From Cupriavidus taiwanensis LMG 19424 (lineage in GTDB: Bacteria > Pseudomonadota > Gammaproteobacteria > Burkholderiales > Burkholderiaceae), in NCBI RefSeq assembly GCF_000069785.1, contig NC_010528.1:930001-994000 (forward strand): a DNA stretch of 64,000 nucleotides. Direction: 5' to 3'. The position numbers were made by a program, and so were the translations under genes. This document shows, piece after piece, positions 17,045 through 25,485 of the stretch (within the stretch, counting starts at the first letter, position 1; the number at the start of each line of letters is the position of its first letter). The notes under the pieces were generated by a model. The model made no database searches. It was not told the origin of the DNA and saw nothing but the letters and a program-made list of their open reading frames with translations.

Positions 17045-17511
17045 CAGATCAGCTCCACGGTGGTGCGCGTGATGCCCAGCAGGTCGCTGATGGCCCACCG
17101 CGCGTCGCGCCGCAGGTCTTCCACCGCTTGCAGCAGCGCCTCGGCGGTCTTGTTTCCGGCCGCCGTGGCGTCGTAGTCGCGGTATCGCTCGATCAGGCCC
17201 GCGCGCGCCTGGCAATACAGCGCGCGCAGGTAGCGGTGCAGATTGGCGGACTTGCCGTCGATTCGCGCTGCCGGTACGGCGTCCAGCGTGGCATGGCCCG
17301 CGGCCTGCTGGGCTGCCTTCCAGCTATCCAATTCCGCGTTGACCGACAACGCCGCCTCGATCAGTGCCGCGCGCAGTCGGTCCGGTGTTACGGTGCCGTC
17401 CTGACGCATGGCGGCTGATGCCTGGTCGACGTCGATGGCCGGGAAGAAGCCATCGTTGGCAATCAGGTTTTGGCCGGGGGTTGCCACAGCGGTGGCGATG
17501 AAAGATGACAT
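17044..17511 (-). CDS. L: Head completion/stabilisation protein L
   Basis: 155 residues starting MSSFIATAVATPGQNLIAND. Family features are NDGFFPAIDV and ISDLLGITRTTVELI at the C-terminus. It completes the capsid after packaging and forms part of the connector to the tail. The start 24 codons inside the longest frame is the conserved N-terminus. About 114 bases separate it from M. Confidence 0.94.
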   Translation of the reverse strand: MSSFIATAVATPGQNLIANDGFFPAIDVDQASAAMRQDGTVTPDRLRAALIEAALSVNAELDSWKAAQQAAGHATLDAVPAARIDGKSANLHRYLRALYCQARAGLIERYRDYDATAAGNKTAEALLQAVEDLRRDARWAISDLLGITRTTVELI

Positions 17512-17625
17512 GGGGTCGCTGGTCGTGGAGGCGGTGGACGGGGCAATCGTCAGGGTTGGCCGGCATGTAGCCGGCGCGTCCATGGGATGCCCCGTGCCGC
17601 CTGATGCGCGGGGTCACGCTCGGTG

Positions 17626-18348
17626 TCAGCTGCGGCCGTCGCCCTCCTTGGCGCCGGCTGCTGCTGCGTTCTTGATCTCGCGCTCGAGGCGCTCGATATC
17701 CTTCTTGACGCCGACCTTGTCGTGCAGCTCCAGTGCACGGCGCAGGTTGCGCAGCGCGAACTCGCGGCGCTCCTGCTGGCGCTCGGCCGGCGTGGTGTCG
17801 ACCAGTGCGGCATGGGCGTAGCCGACCGCCTTGTGCAGCTTGGCGCGCACTTCGTCGGGCATGTCCTGGTCGTGGACCAGCATGCCGACCTCGCCTAGGG
17901 CGTCGACGTCGACCGGCTGTCTGGCTTCCACGGCCTTGATCGTCATGGCCGAATACTCCTCGGCGATCAGACACGCCGTGGTGCGCTGGTACTGGTCAGG
18001 CATCACCAGGCCGTGGCGGATGGCGTAGCTGGCCAGCGGCAGGGCGCCGGCGAAGTCGCCCACGTCGATGTGCCAGACCATCACGTGCATGAAGACCTCG
18101 TCCTGCACGCCGGTGTCGGCGTCCAGCACACCCTGCACCCAGGCCGCATAGGCGGGCAGCATGGCGCGCTTGGCATCGGCCTTGCGCTCGATCGACTGGA
18201 TCTGCTTGAGCTGGCGCTTGTGCTCCGCCAACTGCGCCAGCATCAGCTCATGGCCCGAGGCATGGTGCAGCGGGTTGTCGGCCTCGGCGGCGGCTGCCGC
18301 CCGCTGCGCGCTCACGCGCAGGAAATGATTGCGGGCGGGGCTCGTCAT
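17626..18348 (-). CDS. M: Terminase small subunit (endonuclease) M
   Basis: 240 residues, of the P2 gpM phage terminase family. MLAQLAEHKRQLKQIQSIER and YAAWVQGVLDAD with VFMHVMVWHIDVGDF are characteristic. With gpP it recognises and cuts cos for packaging. The C-terminus is helical and charged. A four-base overlap with N upstream. Confidence 0.95.
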   Translation of the reverse strand: MTSPARNHFLRVSAQRAAAAAEADNPLHHASGHELMLAQLAEHKRQLKQIQSIERKADAKRAMLPAYAAWVQGVLDADTGVQDEVFMHVMVWHIDVGDFAGALPLASYAIRHGLVMPDQYQRTTACLIAEEYSAMTIKAVEARQPVDVDALGEVGMLVHDQDMPDEVRAKLHKAVGYAHAALVDTTPAERQQERREFALRNLRRALELHDKVGVKKDIERLEREIKNAAAAGAKEGDGRS

Positions 18349-19370
18349 TCGGCGGCCACCTCGATGTTCTCGGCCATGGCGGCGCAGGCGAGATCCTCGA
18401 TCACGTACGCGTCGTTGCTGGACTCGTAGTTCTCGATGCGGTCGCGCTTGGCGTTGTCGACGATCGTGCGCCGGCGCGAGCCTTCCTGGTAGTAGATCGA
18501 CAGGTTGTCCAGGCGCGTGACCAGCAGGGCAGCCGGCGGGAAGTAGGGCACCCGCACAGCCGGCAGGTTGCCGATACGCTTCTGGCTCATGATGATGTCA
18601 GTCGCCAGCTTCTGCGTCGGGTCGCGGTCTTTGTTCAGCAGCGGGAAATACTTGTCGGCCAGCAACTGGCGGCCGCACACCACCACCAGATCGGGATCTT
18701 CGGCATACCACGGCGCCACCAGGTGACTGCACATGTCGAACACCAGGGCGTCGAGGCTGGCATAGTCGCGCGCGGCATCGGTGTCGGGACCGCCGACGAT
18801 GATCTTGCCCACCGCCTTGCCATCCTTCATCACGCGCTCCGGTGCTTCCTCGCGCAGGTGCTGCAGCCAGCCCTTGTTGACGTCCTGCAGCATCGGGTTG
18901 GTGACACGGTCGGAGGTGGCGGCGCGGCTCACGCCGTTGAAGCCGATCATGATGCGATCCAGCGCCTGGCGACGCAGGATGGCGTCGCGGATACGGGTCT
19001 GGAAGTCGGGGAACTTGGCCCAGGCATCCAGCATGCGGTAGGTGATGTGGGTGTCCGAGTTGGTCTGCTCGCAGCGGTAGTTGCGGTCGTCCAGCGTCGC
19101 AATGTCGCGGGTCTGCCGGTCCTGCGCCGCGGTGTCGGTGGTGCTGGCCACCGGACCCGACACGCCGAGGCCGATCTTCTCGCCTTCCTGCTCGGTCACG
19201 CCGTAAACGTTGATCTTGCTCAGGAACTCGCTGGATTCCTGCACCTTGGTTTCCAGCTTCTGCTGGACGCTGGGCTGCACGCTGAACTTGCGGTCCACGC
19301 GCTCGACGCCGTTGATCTCGGCGATTTTGGCTTCGTATGCCGCGTACTTGCGGCGGGTGTCGTTGCGCAT
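18345..19370 (-). CDS. N: Major capsid protein N
   Basis: 341 residues beginning MRNDTRRKYAAYEAKIAEIN, with the conserved QQKLETKVQESSEFLSKINV and KGWLQHLREEAPERV of P2 gpN (357 residues). It has an HK97-type fold and forms the icosahedral shell. The N-terminal part is removed by the O protease in P2. Lies between scaffold O and terminase M. Confidence 0.96.
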   Translation of the reverse strand: MRNDTRRKYAAYEAKIAEINGVERVDRKFSVQPSVQQKLETKVQESSEFLSKINVYGVTEQEGEKIGLGVSGPVASTTDTAAQDRQTRDIATLDDRNYRCEQTNSDTHITYRMLDAWAKFPDFQTRIRDAILRRQALDRIMIGFNGVSRAATSDRVTNPMLQDVNKGWLQHLREEAPERVMKDGKAVGKIIVGGPDTDAARDYASLDALVFDMCSHLVAPWYAEDPDLVVVCGRQLLADKYFPLLNKDRDPTQKLATDIIMSQKRIGNLPAVRVPYFPPAALLVTRLDNLSIYYQEGSRRRTIVDNAKRDRIENYESSNDAYVIEDLACAAMAENIEVAAE

Positions 19371-19415
19371 TGAGTTGGCTCCGGTGGGTTGTTGTGTCGC
19401 TGTCCGGGGGCCGGC

Positions 19416-20249
19416 TCAGCAGTCGGTTTCGATGACGCTGCCGTCGCCGCCGGTGGCAGGCGGGCGGCGGCTGAAGTCTTCCTTCTTCTCCAGCGCGCCC
19501 TTGAGCGTGCTGAACGCTTCCTTGTCCTTGGCTTGATCGGCCTGCAGGGCGTCCAGGCGCTCGGTGACGCCATTGATCGCCTTGCTGAAGGTTTCGCCCA
19601 GGCTCTGCACTTCCTTGGCAATGGTTTGCACGGCTTCCTGCATGTCGGCGTGACGCGCGTCGTTCCCGGCGTCCGACTTGTCTTGGCGGGCGAAGAGCTT
19701 CTTGATGCTGGCAGCAAAGCCGGCCGCGGGCGCGGTGGCGGGCGTATCGCTGGGGAAGTCGAGCTCGACCGGCACGGCCTCGGAGAACAGATTGTTCGGA
19801 TCCTGCTTGCGCTCGGCCAGCGGGTTGGTCTTCGCCTTGGCGCTGAACTGCAGCATTTCGCAGCCCAGGCTGGCCGGGTTGTCGGTGACGGCCAGGCCAA
19901 CCAGATAGGCTTCGCCGGTGTCCGCGAAATCCGGGTTCACTTCCATGGAGCAGAACACCTTCTGCCGCGCCTTGTTGAAGGCGATCAGCTCGGCTGTGGG
20001 GTCCAGCTGCGCGTAGAGGCGCATCTTGCCGCCTTCCTCCTCGGTCTTGAGCGCCAGCACGTCACCGTACGCCTTGAACGGGCCATCGGGCACGATGCCG
20101 CGGATGTGCTCCAGGTTGATGCGCGCCCCGTAGGTGTCCGGGTCATAGCTCGCCGCCATCTGCACCAGCATCTCGCGGTCGATCACGCGGCCGTCGCTTG
20201 TCGCGCCTTCGGTGGCAATGCGGAAAAACTTCGGGTTCTTGCCGGCCAT
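19416..20249 (-). CDS. O: Capsid scaffolding protein with serine protease domain O
   Basis: 277 residues. The N-terminal protease domain has Asp19 (SDGRVID), His48 (NLEHIRG) and Ser101 (FCSMEV), matching the P2 gpO triad Asp-His-Ser. The C-terminal half is a helical scaffold (AVQTIAKEVQSLGETFSKAI). It directs shell assembly, cleaves N and itself, then leaves. First gene of the leftward head operon, diverging from P across a shared regulatory gap. Confidence 0.95.
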   Translation of the reverse strand: MAGKNPKFFRIATEGATSDGRVIDREMLVQMAASYDPDTYGARINLEHIRGIVPDGPFKAYGDVLALKTEEEGGKMRLYAQLDPTAELIAFNKARQKVFCSMEVNPDFADTGEAYLVGLAVTDNPASLGCEMLQFSAKAKTNPLAERKQDPNNLFSEAVPVELDFPSDTPATAPAAGFAASIKKLFARQDKSDAGNDARHADMQEAVQTIAKEVQSLGETFSKAINGVTERLDALQADQAKDKEAFSTLKGALEKKEDFSRRPPATGGDGSVIETDC

Positions 20250-20332
20250 GGGTTCCTCTTCGGTCGTGGTTAGGTGTGGTTACGTCGTTCTGCCATGTTG
20301 GGCGGGCTGCCACGCACGGGCAACGCAATCGC

Positions 20333-20355
20333 GTTGTGCGACAGAGCGCTACAAC
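20333..20355. promoter_or_regulatory. Shared Ogr-type activator site between O and P
   Basis: A GTTGTGCG-N9-TACAAC dyad on the plus strand, 45 bases before the P start and 84 bases before the O start. It is the only such dyad in the 150-base divergent gap, so it may serve both promoters. P2 has separate PO and PP promoters in this position. Confidence 0.6.
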
Positions 20356-20399
20356 ACCGCTCACGTGGCACGCGCGCGCGCGACCGGTAGCGTTGCGGC

Positions 20400-22181
20400 A
20401 TGACTACGCTTCCGCCTCTTTCCATCCATTCGTTCGATCCAGAAATGGAGCCGCGGCGCATCGCGCGCGCGCTCTACTGGCAGGGCTATCGTGTCGCGCG
20501 CATTGCGGAAATGCTTCGCGTGAAGCCGGTGACCGTACACAGCTGGAAGCGCCGCGACGCGTGGGACAAGGCGGATGCCGTGGAGCGCATCGGGACCAGC
20601 ATCGAGGCGCGCATGGCGCTGCTGGTGGCCAAGGAGAAGAAGGAAGGGAAGGATTACAAAGAGATCGACCTGCTCGGGCGGCAGATCGAGCGCCTGGCTC
20701 GCGTGCGGAGGTATGAGGACAGCGGAAACGAGGCCGATCTCAACCCGAAGGTGGCCAACCGAAACAAGGGCCCGCGCAAGAAGCCGGAGCGCAATGCGAT
20801 CAGCGACGAGGAGCAGGGCCAGCTGGTCGACGCCTTCATGGATTCGATGTTCGACTATCAGCGCGTCTGGTACGAGGCCGGCCTGGTCGAGCGCATCCGC
20901 AACATCCTGAAGAGCCGGCAGATCGGTGCTACGTGGTACTTCGCCCGCGAAGCCTTTATCGATGCGCTGACCAGGGGCCGCAACCAGATTTTCCTGTCGG
21001 CCAGCAAGGCGCAGGCCCACGTCTTCAAGCACTACATCATCCAGTTTGCCAAGGACGCCGCAGGCGTGGAGTTGAAGGGGGATCCGCTGGTGCTGCCCAA
21101 CGGCGCGACGCTGTATTTCCTCGGCACCAACGCGCGCACGGCCCAGAGCTATCACGGCAATCTGTACCTTGACGAATACTTCTGGATCCAGCGCTTCCAG
21201 GAGCTGCGCAAGGTGGCCTCCGGCATGGCGATCCACGCGAAGTGGCGGCAGACATATTTCTCGACGCCATCGAGCCTGGCGCATGAGGCGTATCCCTTCT
21301 GGTCGGGCGCCTTGTTCAACCGCGGCCGCAGGAAAGACCAGCATGTGCAGGTGGACGTCAGCCACGCGCATCTGCAGGCAGGCCGGCGCTGCGCGGACGG
21401 GCAGTGGCGCCAGGTGGTGACCGTCGAGGATGCGGTGCGCGGCGGCTGCAACCTGTTCGACCTGGAGCAGCTGCGCCGCGAGTACAGCGACGCCGACTTC
21501 GAGAACCTGCTGATGTGCGGCTTCATTGACGACACGGCATCCGTCTTCCCATTGTCGATGCTGATGCGCTGCATGGTAGACAGCTGGGAAGTCTGGGAGG
21601 ACTTCCGCCACTGGTCGCCGCGCCCGCTGGGCAACCGTGAAGTGTGGGTGGGCTACGACCCCAACGGTGGCGGCGGTGACAGCGCCGCGCTGGTGGTGGT
21701 TGCGCCGCCGCTGGTGCCGGGCGGCAAGTTCCGCGTTCTCGAGAAACACCAGTTCCGCGGCATCGACTACGAGGAGCAAGCCGCGGCCGTCCTCAAGGTG
21801 TGCGAGCGCTACAACGTGACCTACATTGGCATCGACCGCACCGGCGTCGGCGATGCCGTCTATAAGGTCGTGCTGAAGACACGCCCCGAGGCGCAGGGCT
21901 TCACTTATTCGGTCGACGTGAAGACCGGGCTGGTGCTCAAAGCTACCGACGTCATCAGCAAGGGACGCCTGGAGTTCGATGCCGGTTGGACTGACTTCGC
22001 CGCGTCGTTCATGTCGATCCGCAAGACCACCACGGCCGCCGGCGGCCGTGTCACCTACCAGGCTGGCCGCTCCGAAGAAACGAGCCACGCCGATCTGGCA
22101 TGGGCGTGCATGCACGCGCTGGCCCATGAGCCGATTGAGGGCGTGACCACCACCAACACCAGCATTCTGGAGTTCTCATGA
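20400..22181 (+). CDS. P: Terminase large subunit (ATPase) P
   Basis: 593 residues. The N-terminus has a helix-turn-helix (YRVARIAEMLRVKPVTVHSW, residues about 27-47). The ATPase domain has a Walker-A-like KSRQIGAT near residue 172 and the YLDEYFWI Walker-B segment near 260. The C-terminal RNase-H-like nuclease region has VGYDPNGGGGDSA. It powers DNA packaging into the prohead. Overlaps Q by four bases. Confidence 0.97.
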   Translation: MTTLPPLSIHSFDPEMEPRRIARALYWQGYRVARIAEMLRVKPVTVHSWKRRDAWDKADAVERIGTSIEARMALLVAKEKKEGKDYKEIDLLGRQIERLARVRRYEDSGNEADLNPKVANRNKGPRKKPERNAISDEEQGQLVDAFMDSMFDYQRVWYEAGLVERIRNILKSRQIGATWYFAREAFIDALTRGRNQIFLSASKAQAHVFKHYIIQFAKDAAGVELKGDPLVLPNGATLYFLGTNARTAQSYHGNLYLDEYFWIQRFQELRKVASGMAIHAKWRQTYFSTPSSLAHEAYPFWSGALFNRGRRKDQHVQVDVSHAHLQAGRRCADGQWRQVVTVEDAVRGGCNLFDLEQLRREYSDADFENLLMCGFIDDTASVFPLSMLMRCMVDSWEVWEDFRHWSPRPLGNREVWVGYDPNGGGGDSAALVVVAPPLVPGGKFRVLEKHQFRGIDYEEQAAAVLKVCERYNVTYIGIDRTGVGDAVYKVVLKTRPEAQGFTYSVDVKTGLVLKATDVISKGRLEFDAGWTDFAASFMSIRKTTTAAGGRVTYQAGRSEETSHADLAWACMHALAHEPIEGVTTTNTSILEFS

Positions 22182-23218
22182 CCCGCAAGAAATACCGCGG
22201 CGCGGCCAACGGCGCCGCACCTGTGCCGGCCGAACCGGCGCGCGATGCCTCTGTGGAGGCCTTCAGCTTCGGCGATCCGGTGGCGGTCCTGGACCGCCGA
22301 GAGCTGCTCGACTACGTGGAGTGCTTGCGCGTCGGCGACTGGTATGAGCCGCCGCTGCCGTGGGATGGCTTGGCGCGCAGCTTCCGCGCGGCCGTCCATA
22401 ACAGCTCGCCGATCTATGTGAAGCGCAACATCCTGGTCTCCACGTTCATTCCCCACAAGCTGCTGTCGCGTTCGGCCTTCGCGCGGTGGGTGCAGGATTT
22501 TCTGGTGTTCGGCAACGGGTATCTGGAGCGGCGGGACAACGTGCTGGGCAAGCCCATCGCGCTGGAACCGGCGATGGCCAAGTATGTTCGCCGGGGCGTG
22601 GATCTGGAGACCTACCACTTCGTGCAGAACTGGCAGGACACGCACACCTTCAAGCGGGGCAGCATCTTTCACCTGCTGGAGCCGGACATTAACCAGGAGG
22701 TGTACGGGCTGCCCGAATACCTTTCGGCGCTCAACGCTACCTGGCTCAATGAATCGGCCACGCTGTTCCGCCGGCGCTACTACAAGAACGGCAGCCACGC
22801 CGGCTTCATCCTGTACATGACCGATGCCGCGCAGAAGCAGGAAGACGTGGATGTCCTGCGCAAGGCGCTCAAGGAGTCCAAAGGGCCGGGCAATTTCCGT
22901 AATCTGTTCATGTACGCGCCAGGAGGAAAGAAGGACGGCATTCAACTGCTGCCGGTCTCCGAGGTGGCTGCCAAGGACGAGTTCTGGAACATCAAAAACG
23001 TGACGCGCGACGACCAACTGGCCGCGCACCGCGTGCCGCCCCAGTTGATGGGGATTATTCCTAACAACACCGGCGGCTTCGGTGACGCTGAGAAGGCCGC
23101 CATGGTCTTTGCCCGCAACGAGGTCAAGCCGCTGCAGGACCGACTGGTGGAAGTGAATGACTGGCTAGGGCAGGAGATCGTGCGCTTCGAGCCTTATGAA
23201 TTGGCCTCTGGCCGTTGA
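22178..23218 (+). CDS. Q: Portal protein Q
   Basis: 346 residues, PBSX/P2 gpQ portal family. Landmarks are EAFSFGDPVAVLDRRELLDY, the GNGYLERRDN segment and RVPPQLMGIIPNNTGGFGD. It forms the 12-subunit vertex through which DNA enters and to which the tail joins. P2 gpQ is 344 residues. The ATG lies within the P stop overlap. Confidence 0.97.
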   Translation: MTRKKYRGAANGAAPVPAEPARDASVEAFSFGDPVAVLDRRELLDYVECLRVGDWYEPPLPWDGLARSFRAAVHNSSPIYVKRNILVSTFIPHKLLSRSAFARWVQDFLVFGNGYLERRDNVLGKPIALEPAMAKYVRRGVDLETYHFVQNWQDTHTFKRGSIFHLLEPDINQEVYGLPEYLSALNATWLNESATLFRRRYYKNGSHAGFILYMTDAAQKQEDVDVLRKALKESKGPGNFRNLFMYAPGGKKDGIQLLPVSEVAAKDEFWNIKNVTRDDQLAAHRVPPQLMGIIPNNTGGFGDAEKAAMVFARNEVKPLQDRLVEVNDWLGQEIVRFEPYELASGR

Positions 23219-23263
23219 TCGAAGGGCGCTACTTATCGTCCGACGATCAATGGAAGGGGCAAA

Positions 23264-23602
23264 TCAGAAGGCCTTTACATCTACGACTTTGGCCGTCGCC
23301 ACTTCGCTGTACGGCGACAGCGCCTGTATTTGCCATGACTGTCCTGGTTCCAACGCAGTGGTGTTGGCCATGGCAATTCCAAGTTGTGTACCAGCGGCGT
23401 CATAAAGAGCAAACGTGACCGAAATCAGGCCGGTCGTGCGCCTTGAGTTGTTGGTCATGATGCCCTTCACCATGGCGAGCCCAGAAGGCGCTCTGATGAG
23501 TTCGAGGCTCGAGATCGGAAGGCTCGTAACTTGAGCCTGTGCTGCGGGTACGCAAATCACTGCAGCCATTGCTGCAAAGGCATACCGGGCGAGATAGGGC
23601 AT
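23264..23602 (-). CDS. Secreted FxLYD-domain protein (prophage cargo)
   Basis: 112 residues starting MPYLARYAFAAMAAVICVPA, with a Sec signal peptide cleaved after AAQA. The mature part is one FxLYD domain: MTNNSRRTTGLISVTFALYD with the FALYD core, then TALEPGQSWQIQA. It is probably periplasmic or secreted. It lies convergent with portal gene Q and belongs to no P2 core function, so it looks like a lysogenic-conversion gene. The target is unknown. Confidence 0.7.
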   Translation of the reverse strand: MPYLARYAFAAMAAVICVPAAQAQVTSLPISSLELIRAPSGLAMVKGIMTNNSRRTTGLISVTFALYDAAGTQLGIAMANTTALEPGQSWQIQALSPYSEVATAKVVDVKAF

Positions 23603-23666
23603 ATGTTGATCCACAAAGCGTTGAGATGGCCCCGGCCTTGATGGATGGAGGCCGGGGCGAGCGGGT

Positions 23667-23912
23667 TCAGCCAAGCACCTTAGCCAGGTGATGTAAGCCA
23701 ATCCACATGAGGAGGAACGGAGGCACGATGTCACCCCAGTCTATGTGCTTCACTCCAGCCGCCACCTGTGTCTGAATGGCCATTACGCATGCGCCAAATG
23801 CGGCTGCTGTAGCGATTCCCGCCGCAATTGCGATGACCTGCCGATTGTCGAATATCAGCACTGCAAAGACTGCGGCGAAAGCGACGAAGCTGAAAAACGG
23901 TCTGAATTTCAT
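23667..23912 (-). CDS. Small inner-membrane protein (prophage cargo)
   Basis: 81 residues starting MKFRPFFSFVAFAAVFAVLI, with a GAGGTG ribosome site five bases upstream. Three hydrophobic segments: residues 5-20, 25-45 (VIAIAAGIATAAAFGACVMA) and about 62-77 (PPFLLMWIGLHHLAKVL). No recognised family. Likely the middle gene of a DUF2188-membrane-FxLYD unit. A GTG start at 23924, overlapping the DUF2188 stop, is an alternative. Confidence 0.65.
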   Translation of the reverse strand: MKFRPFFSFVAFAAVFAVLIFDNRQVIAIAAGIATAAAFGACVMAIQTQVAAGVKHIDWGDIVPPFLLMWIGLHHLAKVLG

Positions 23913-23920
23913 GTCGCACC

Positions 23921-24154
23921 TCACCGCTTCTTATCCCGCGGAGGGAAAGGGTCATTGCCATAGCTATCGCTATCTTGAATGCGCCCATTCCGACCATGCA
24001 CGACAAGCTCAACCTTGTCGCGCCGCGCCTGATCGCGCCCGATGCTAAGCGCATCTGCTTTGGTCGGCGCGACTACGCCAACGCGTGTTGCGCCTTCACG
24101 GCGCGTGGCCCAGCCGTCCTTATGGGGGACAACGTGGATATCCTTCTTTGGCAT
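23921..24154 (-). CDS. DUF2188 domain protein
   Basis: 77 residues starting MPKKDIHVVPHKDGWATRRE and ending with the family signature ELVVHGRNGRI followed by DSYGNDPFPPRDKK. DUF2188 proteins are small, soluble and widespread in bacteria and phages, with no settled function. The start is placed at the conserved MPKK, 14 codons inside the longest frame. First gene of the three-gene leftward unit. Confidence 0.8.
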   Translation of the reverse strand: MPKKDIHVVPHKDGWATRREGATRVGVVAPTKADALSIGRDQARRDKVELVVHGRNGRIQDSDSYGNDPFPPRDKKR

Positions 24155-24396
24155 TTTGAGACTCCTAAGTTCGAGTGTTCCCGCCCCGGTCGGCAACGCC
24201 TACCGGGAGCGGCATAGCTGCAATTGATTTGCTTATCGCTTAGTGCGGAGCGCTGCGCAGGTGGGAACACACAAACTCAGGACGGCCGAACCGAACCCTC
24301 GTGTATGCGCACACACGTACGACTTTGGGACGCTGGTTCAGAATGAACATGACGTAACCCTCCGTAGTGATCTCGCCTCGAGGTGGAACTTAGGCC
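24155..24396. other. Non-coding gap before the sRNA candidate
   Basis: No ORF with natural composition. It contains short dyads such as TGCGCACACACGT but nothing assignable. It should hold the promoter of the DUF2188 unit, on the minus strand. Confidence 0.4.
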
Positions 24397-24425
24397 TTGA
24401 TTGATCCGATATCCCTGCATAGAAT
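24397..24425 (+). promoter_or_regulatory. Strong sigma70-like promoter for a short transcript
   Basis: TTGATT (24397-24402), a 17-base spacer, then TAGAAT (24420-24425). No ORF of note follows before a terminator about 70 bases downstream. Confidence 0.55.
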
Positions 24426-24431
24426 ACCGGT

Positions 24432-24531
24432 CGCACACAATCATATGCTCTAAGAGAAGGTCGGAGGCTCTTGTTCGACTTTCTTTTCCCAGAAGCGCCT
24501 TGCGAGCTGCAACTCACAAGAGCGCTTTTTT
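24432..24531 (+). ncRNA. Candidate prophage small RNA (about 100 nt)
   Basis: Delimited by the promoter at 24397-24425 and an intrinsic terminator at 24493-24531. It contains no plausible coding frame. It lies immediately beyond the ImmA stop codon, convergent with the repressor operon, so its 3' end meets the ImmA mRNA. An immunity-region regulatory RNA is possible. The target is unknown and the start site is inferred. Confidence 0.4.
24493..24531 (+). terminator. Rho-independent terminator
   Basis: AAGCGC (24493-24498) pairs with GCGCTT (24522-24527). Inside are TTG/CAA and GAG/CTC pairings and a six-base loop, followed by a run of six T. Confidence 0.65.
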
Positions 24532-25057
24532 ATTTCCCCTTCGCGTACAGTCCAAGCTGATACACGGCAGCGTCCAAAGAAACGCCACACTGGCGCGCTA
24601 CATCAATTGCGCTCATGCCGTTCACGAGGTGCTTCGGCACAAGCAATTCACCCTGAAAGCACTTGGCCTGCCACTCGGGATCCTCGTAGGACTTCAACTC
24701 CCCACCGAAATGGCGATGTAGCGCCGGGGACCGCGCATGCATGAGGTAGTGGCCTGCTTCATGCGCAACGGTTCCGCGATCTCGGCCCTCATCCTCATAG
24801 GCCCGGTAGTAGATATCCTCCCGGATCTTGATCGCTACATCGTCTCCATCTCTAGTGGTCAGGCCGTGGGAAGATCCCAGCTCCTCGAACTCGACCACCT
24901 CGAAGGTGTAGTTCTTGTCCAGTTGTGGCAATGCATGCTCCACGAACTCGAGGACCGGGAACCAAAGCCTGTGAGCTAAGCCCAGCTCCTTCCTAAGCTC
25001 ATAGGCAGCCTCCCGGATATCACCCCTGCTTAGCGGCGTTGCTTTGAAACTGTGCAT
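24530..25057 (-). CDS. ImmA/IrrE-type metallopeptidase
   Basis: 175 residues with the zinc-protease motif HEAGHYLMH (about residue 98) in an ImmA/IrrE (DUF955) domain. A downstream EWQAKCFQGELLVP segment is typical of the family, and the C-terminal part looks like a helix-turn-helix (MSAIDVARQCGVSLDAAVYQ). Such proteases cleave the neighbouring repressor to allow induction. The start is coupled to the repressor stop through TAATG. Control of prophage induction is therefore likely. Confidence 0.88.
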   Translation of the reverse strand: MHSFKATPLSRGDIREAAYELRKELGLAHRLWFPVLEFVEHALPQLDKNYTFEVVEFEELGSSHGLTTRDGDDVAIKIREDIYYRAYEDEGRDRGTVAHEAGHYLMHARSPALHRHFGGELKSYEDPEWQAKCFQGELLVPKHLVNGMSAIDVARQCGVSLDAAVYQLGLYAKGK

Positions 25058-25431
25058 TATTTGCCGTCTCCTCGCCGCTTGAGCAACAGCATCGCCTGCT
25101 TAAGGCTAGCAAGTTGATCATCTGAGAGGTCTCCGAACTGCCGCGCCAGAGCAACTGCCGCGCTCCGTCGTTCCTCGCTCTGATTTGCCAGGTCGATCGT
25201 GACACTACGTGCAGAGGCATCAATCGCGGACTGCATTTGGCTCACAGCTGCCGGCGGCAGCTTATAGGCGTCGGTGAGAGATTTTGTCCAGGTCGGTGGG
25301 ATGCTTTTCTTGCCGGTTTCAACTGCCGACAGGAACGCAGCGGACACGCCCAGCTTGTCGGCCATGTCCTTCATGAGTTCTGTGTGTTGGTGCCGCAATT
25401 CCCGAAGGAAGCGGCCGAAGCTAGTCAGCAT
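25057..25431 (-). CDS. XRE-family cI-like prophage repressor
   Basis: 124 residues. The N-terminal helix-turn-helix (residues 8-60) contains MKDMADKLGVSAAFLSAVET. There is no LexA-type autoprotease domain, which fits control by the adjacent ImmA peptidase instead of RecA-stimulated self-cleavage. The C-terminal part is helical. It is transcribed from a promoter inside the four-half-site operator at 25459-25499, implying autoregulation. Confidence 0.88.
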   Translation of the reverse strand: MLTSFGRFLRELRHQHTELMKDMADKLGVSAAFLSAVETGKKSIPPTWTKSLTDAYKLPPAAVSQMQSAIDASARSVTIDLANQSEERRSAAVALARQFGDLSDDQLASLKQAMLLLKRRGDGK

Positions 25432-25456
25432 GGGAATCCCCTTGTTTCTGGATGCT

Positions 25457-25485
25457 ATTTAACCACTGCAGGTTGATTTAGTCAA
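25457..25485 (-). promoter_or_regulatory. Repressor promoter
   Basis: On the minus strand TTGACT (25485-25480), a 17-base spacer, then TTAAAT (25462-25457). The -35 lies inside the central operator half-site and the -10 overlaps the outer one. Confidence 0.6.

Noticed and set aside
20361-22127. 588-codon minus-strand frame opposite terminase P
   Set aside because: Complement of a clear terminase gene; unnatural composition and no motifs.
23745-23963. Plus-strand frame with several Cys-X2-Cys pairs, resembling an Ogr zinc finger
   Set aside because: It is the complement of the small membrane protein gene, lacks the Ogr sequence pattern and has no ribosome site.
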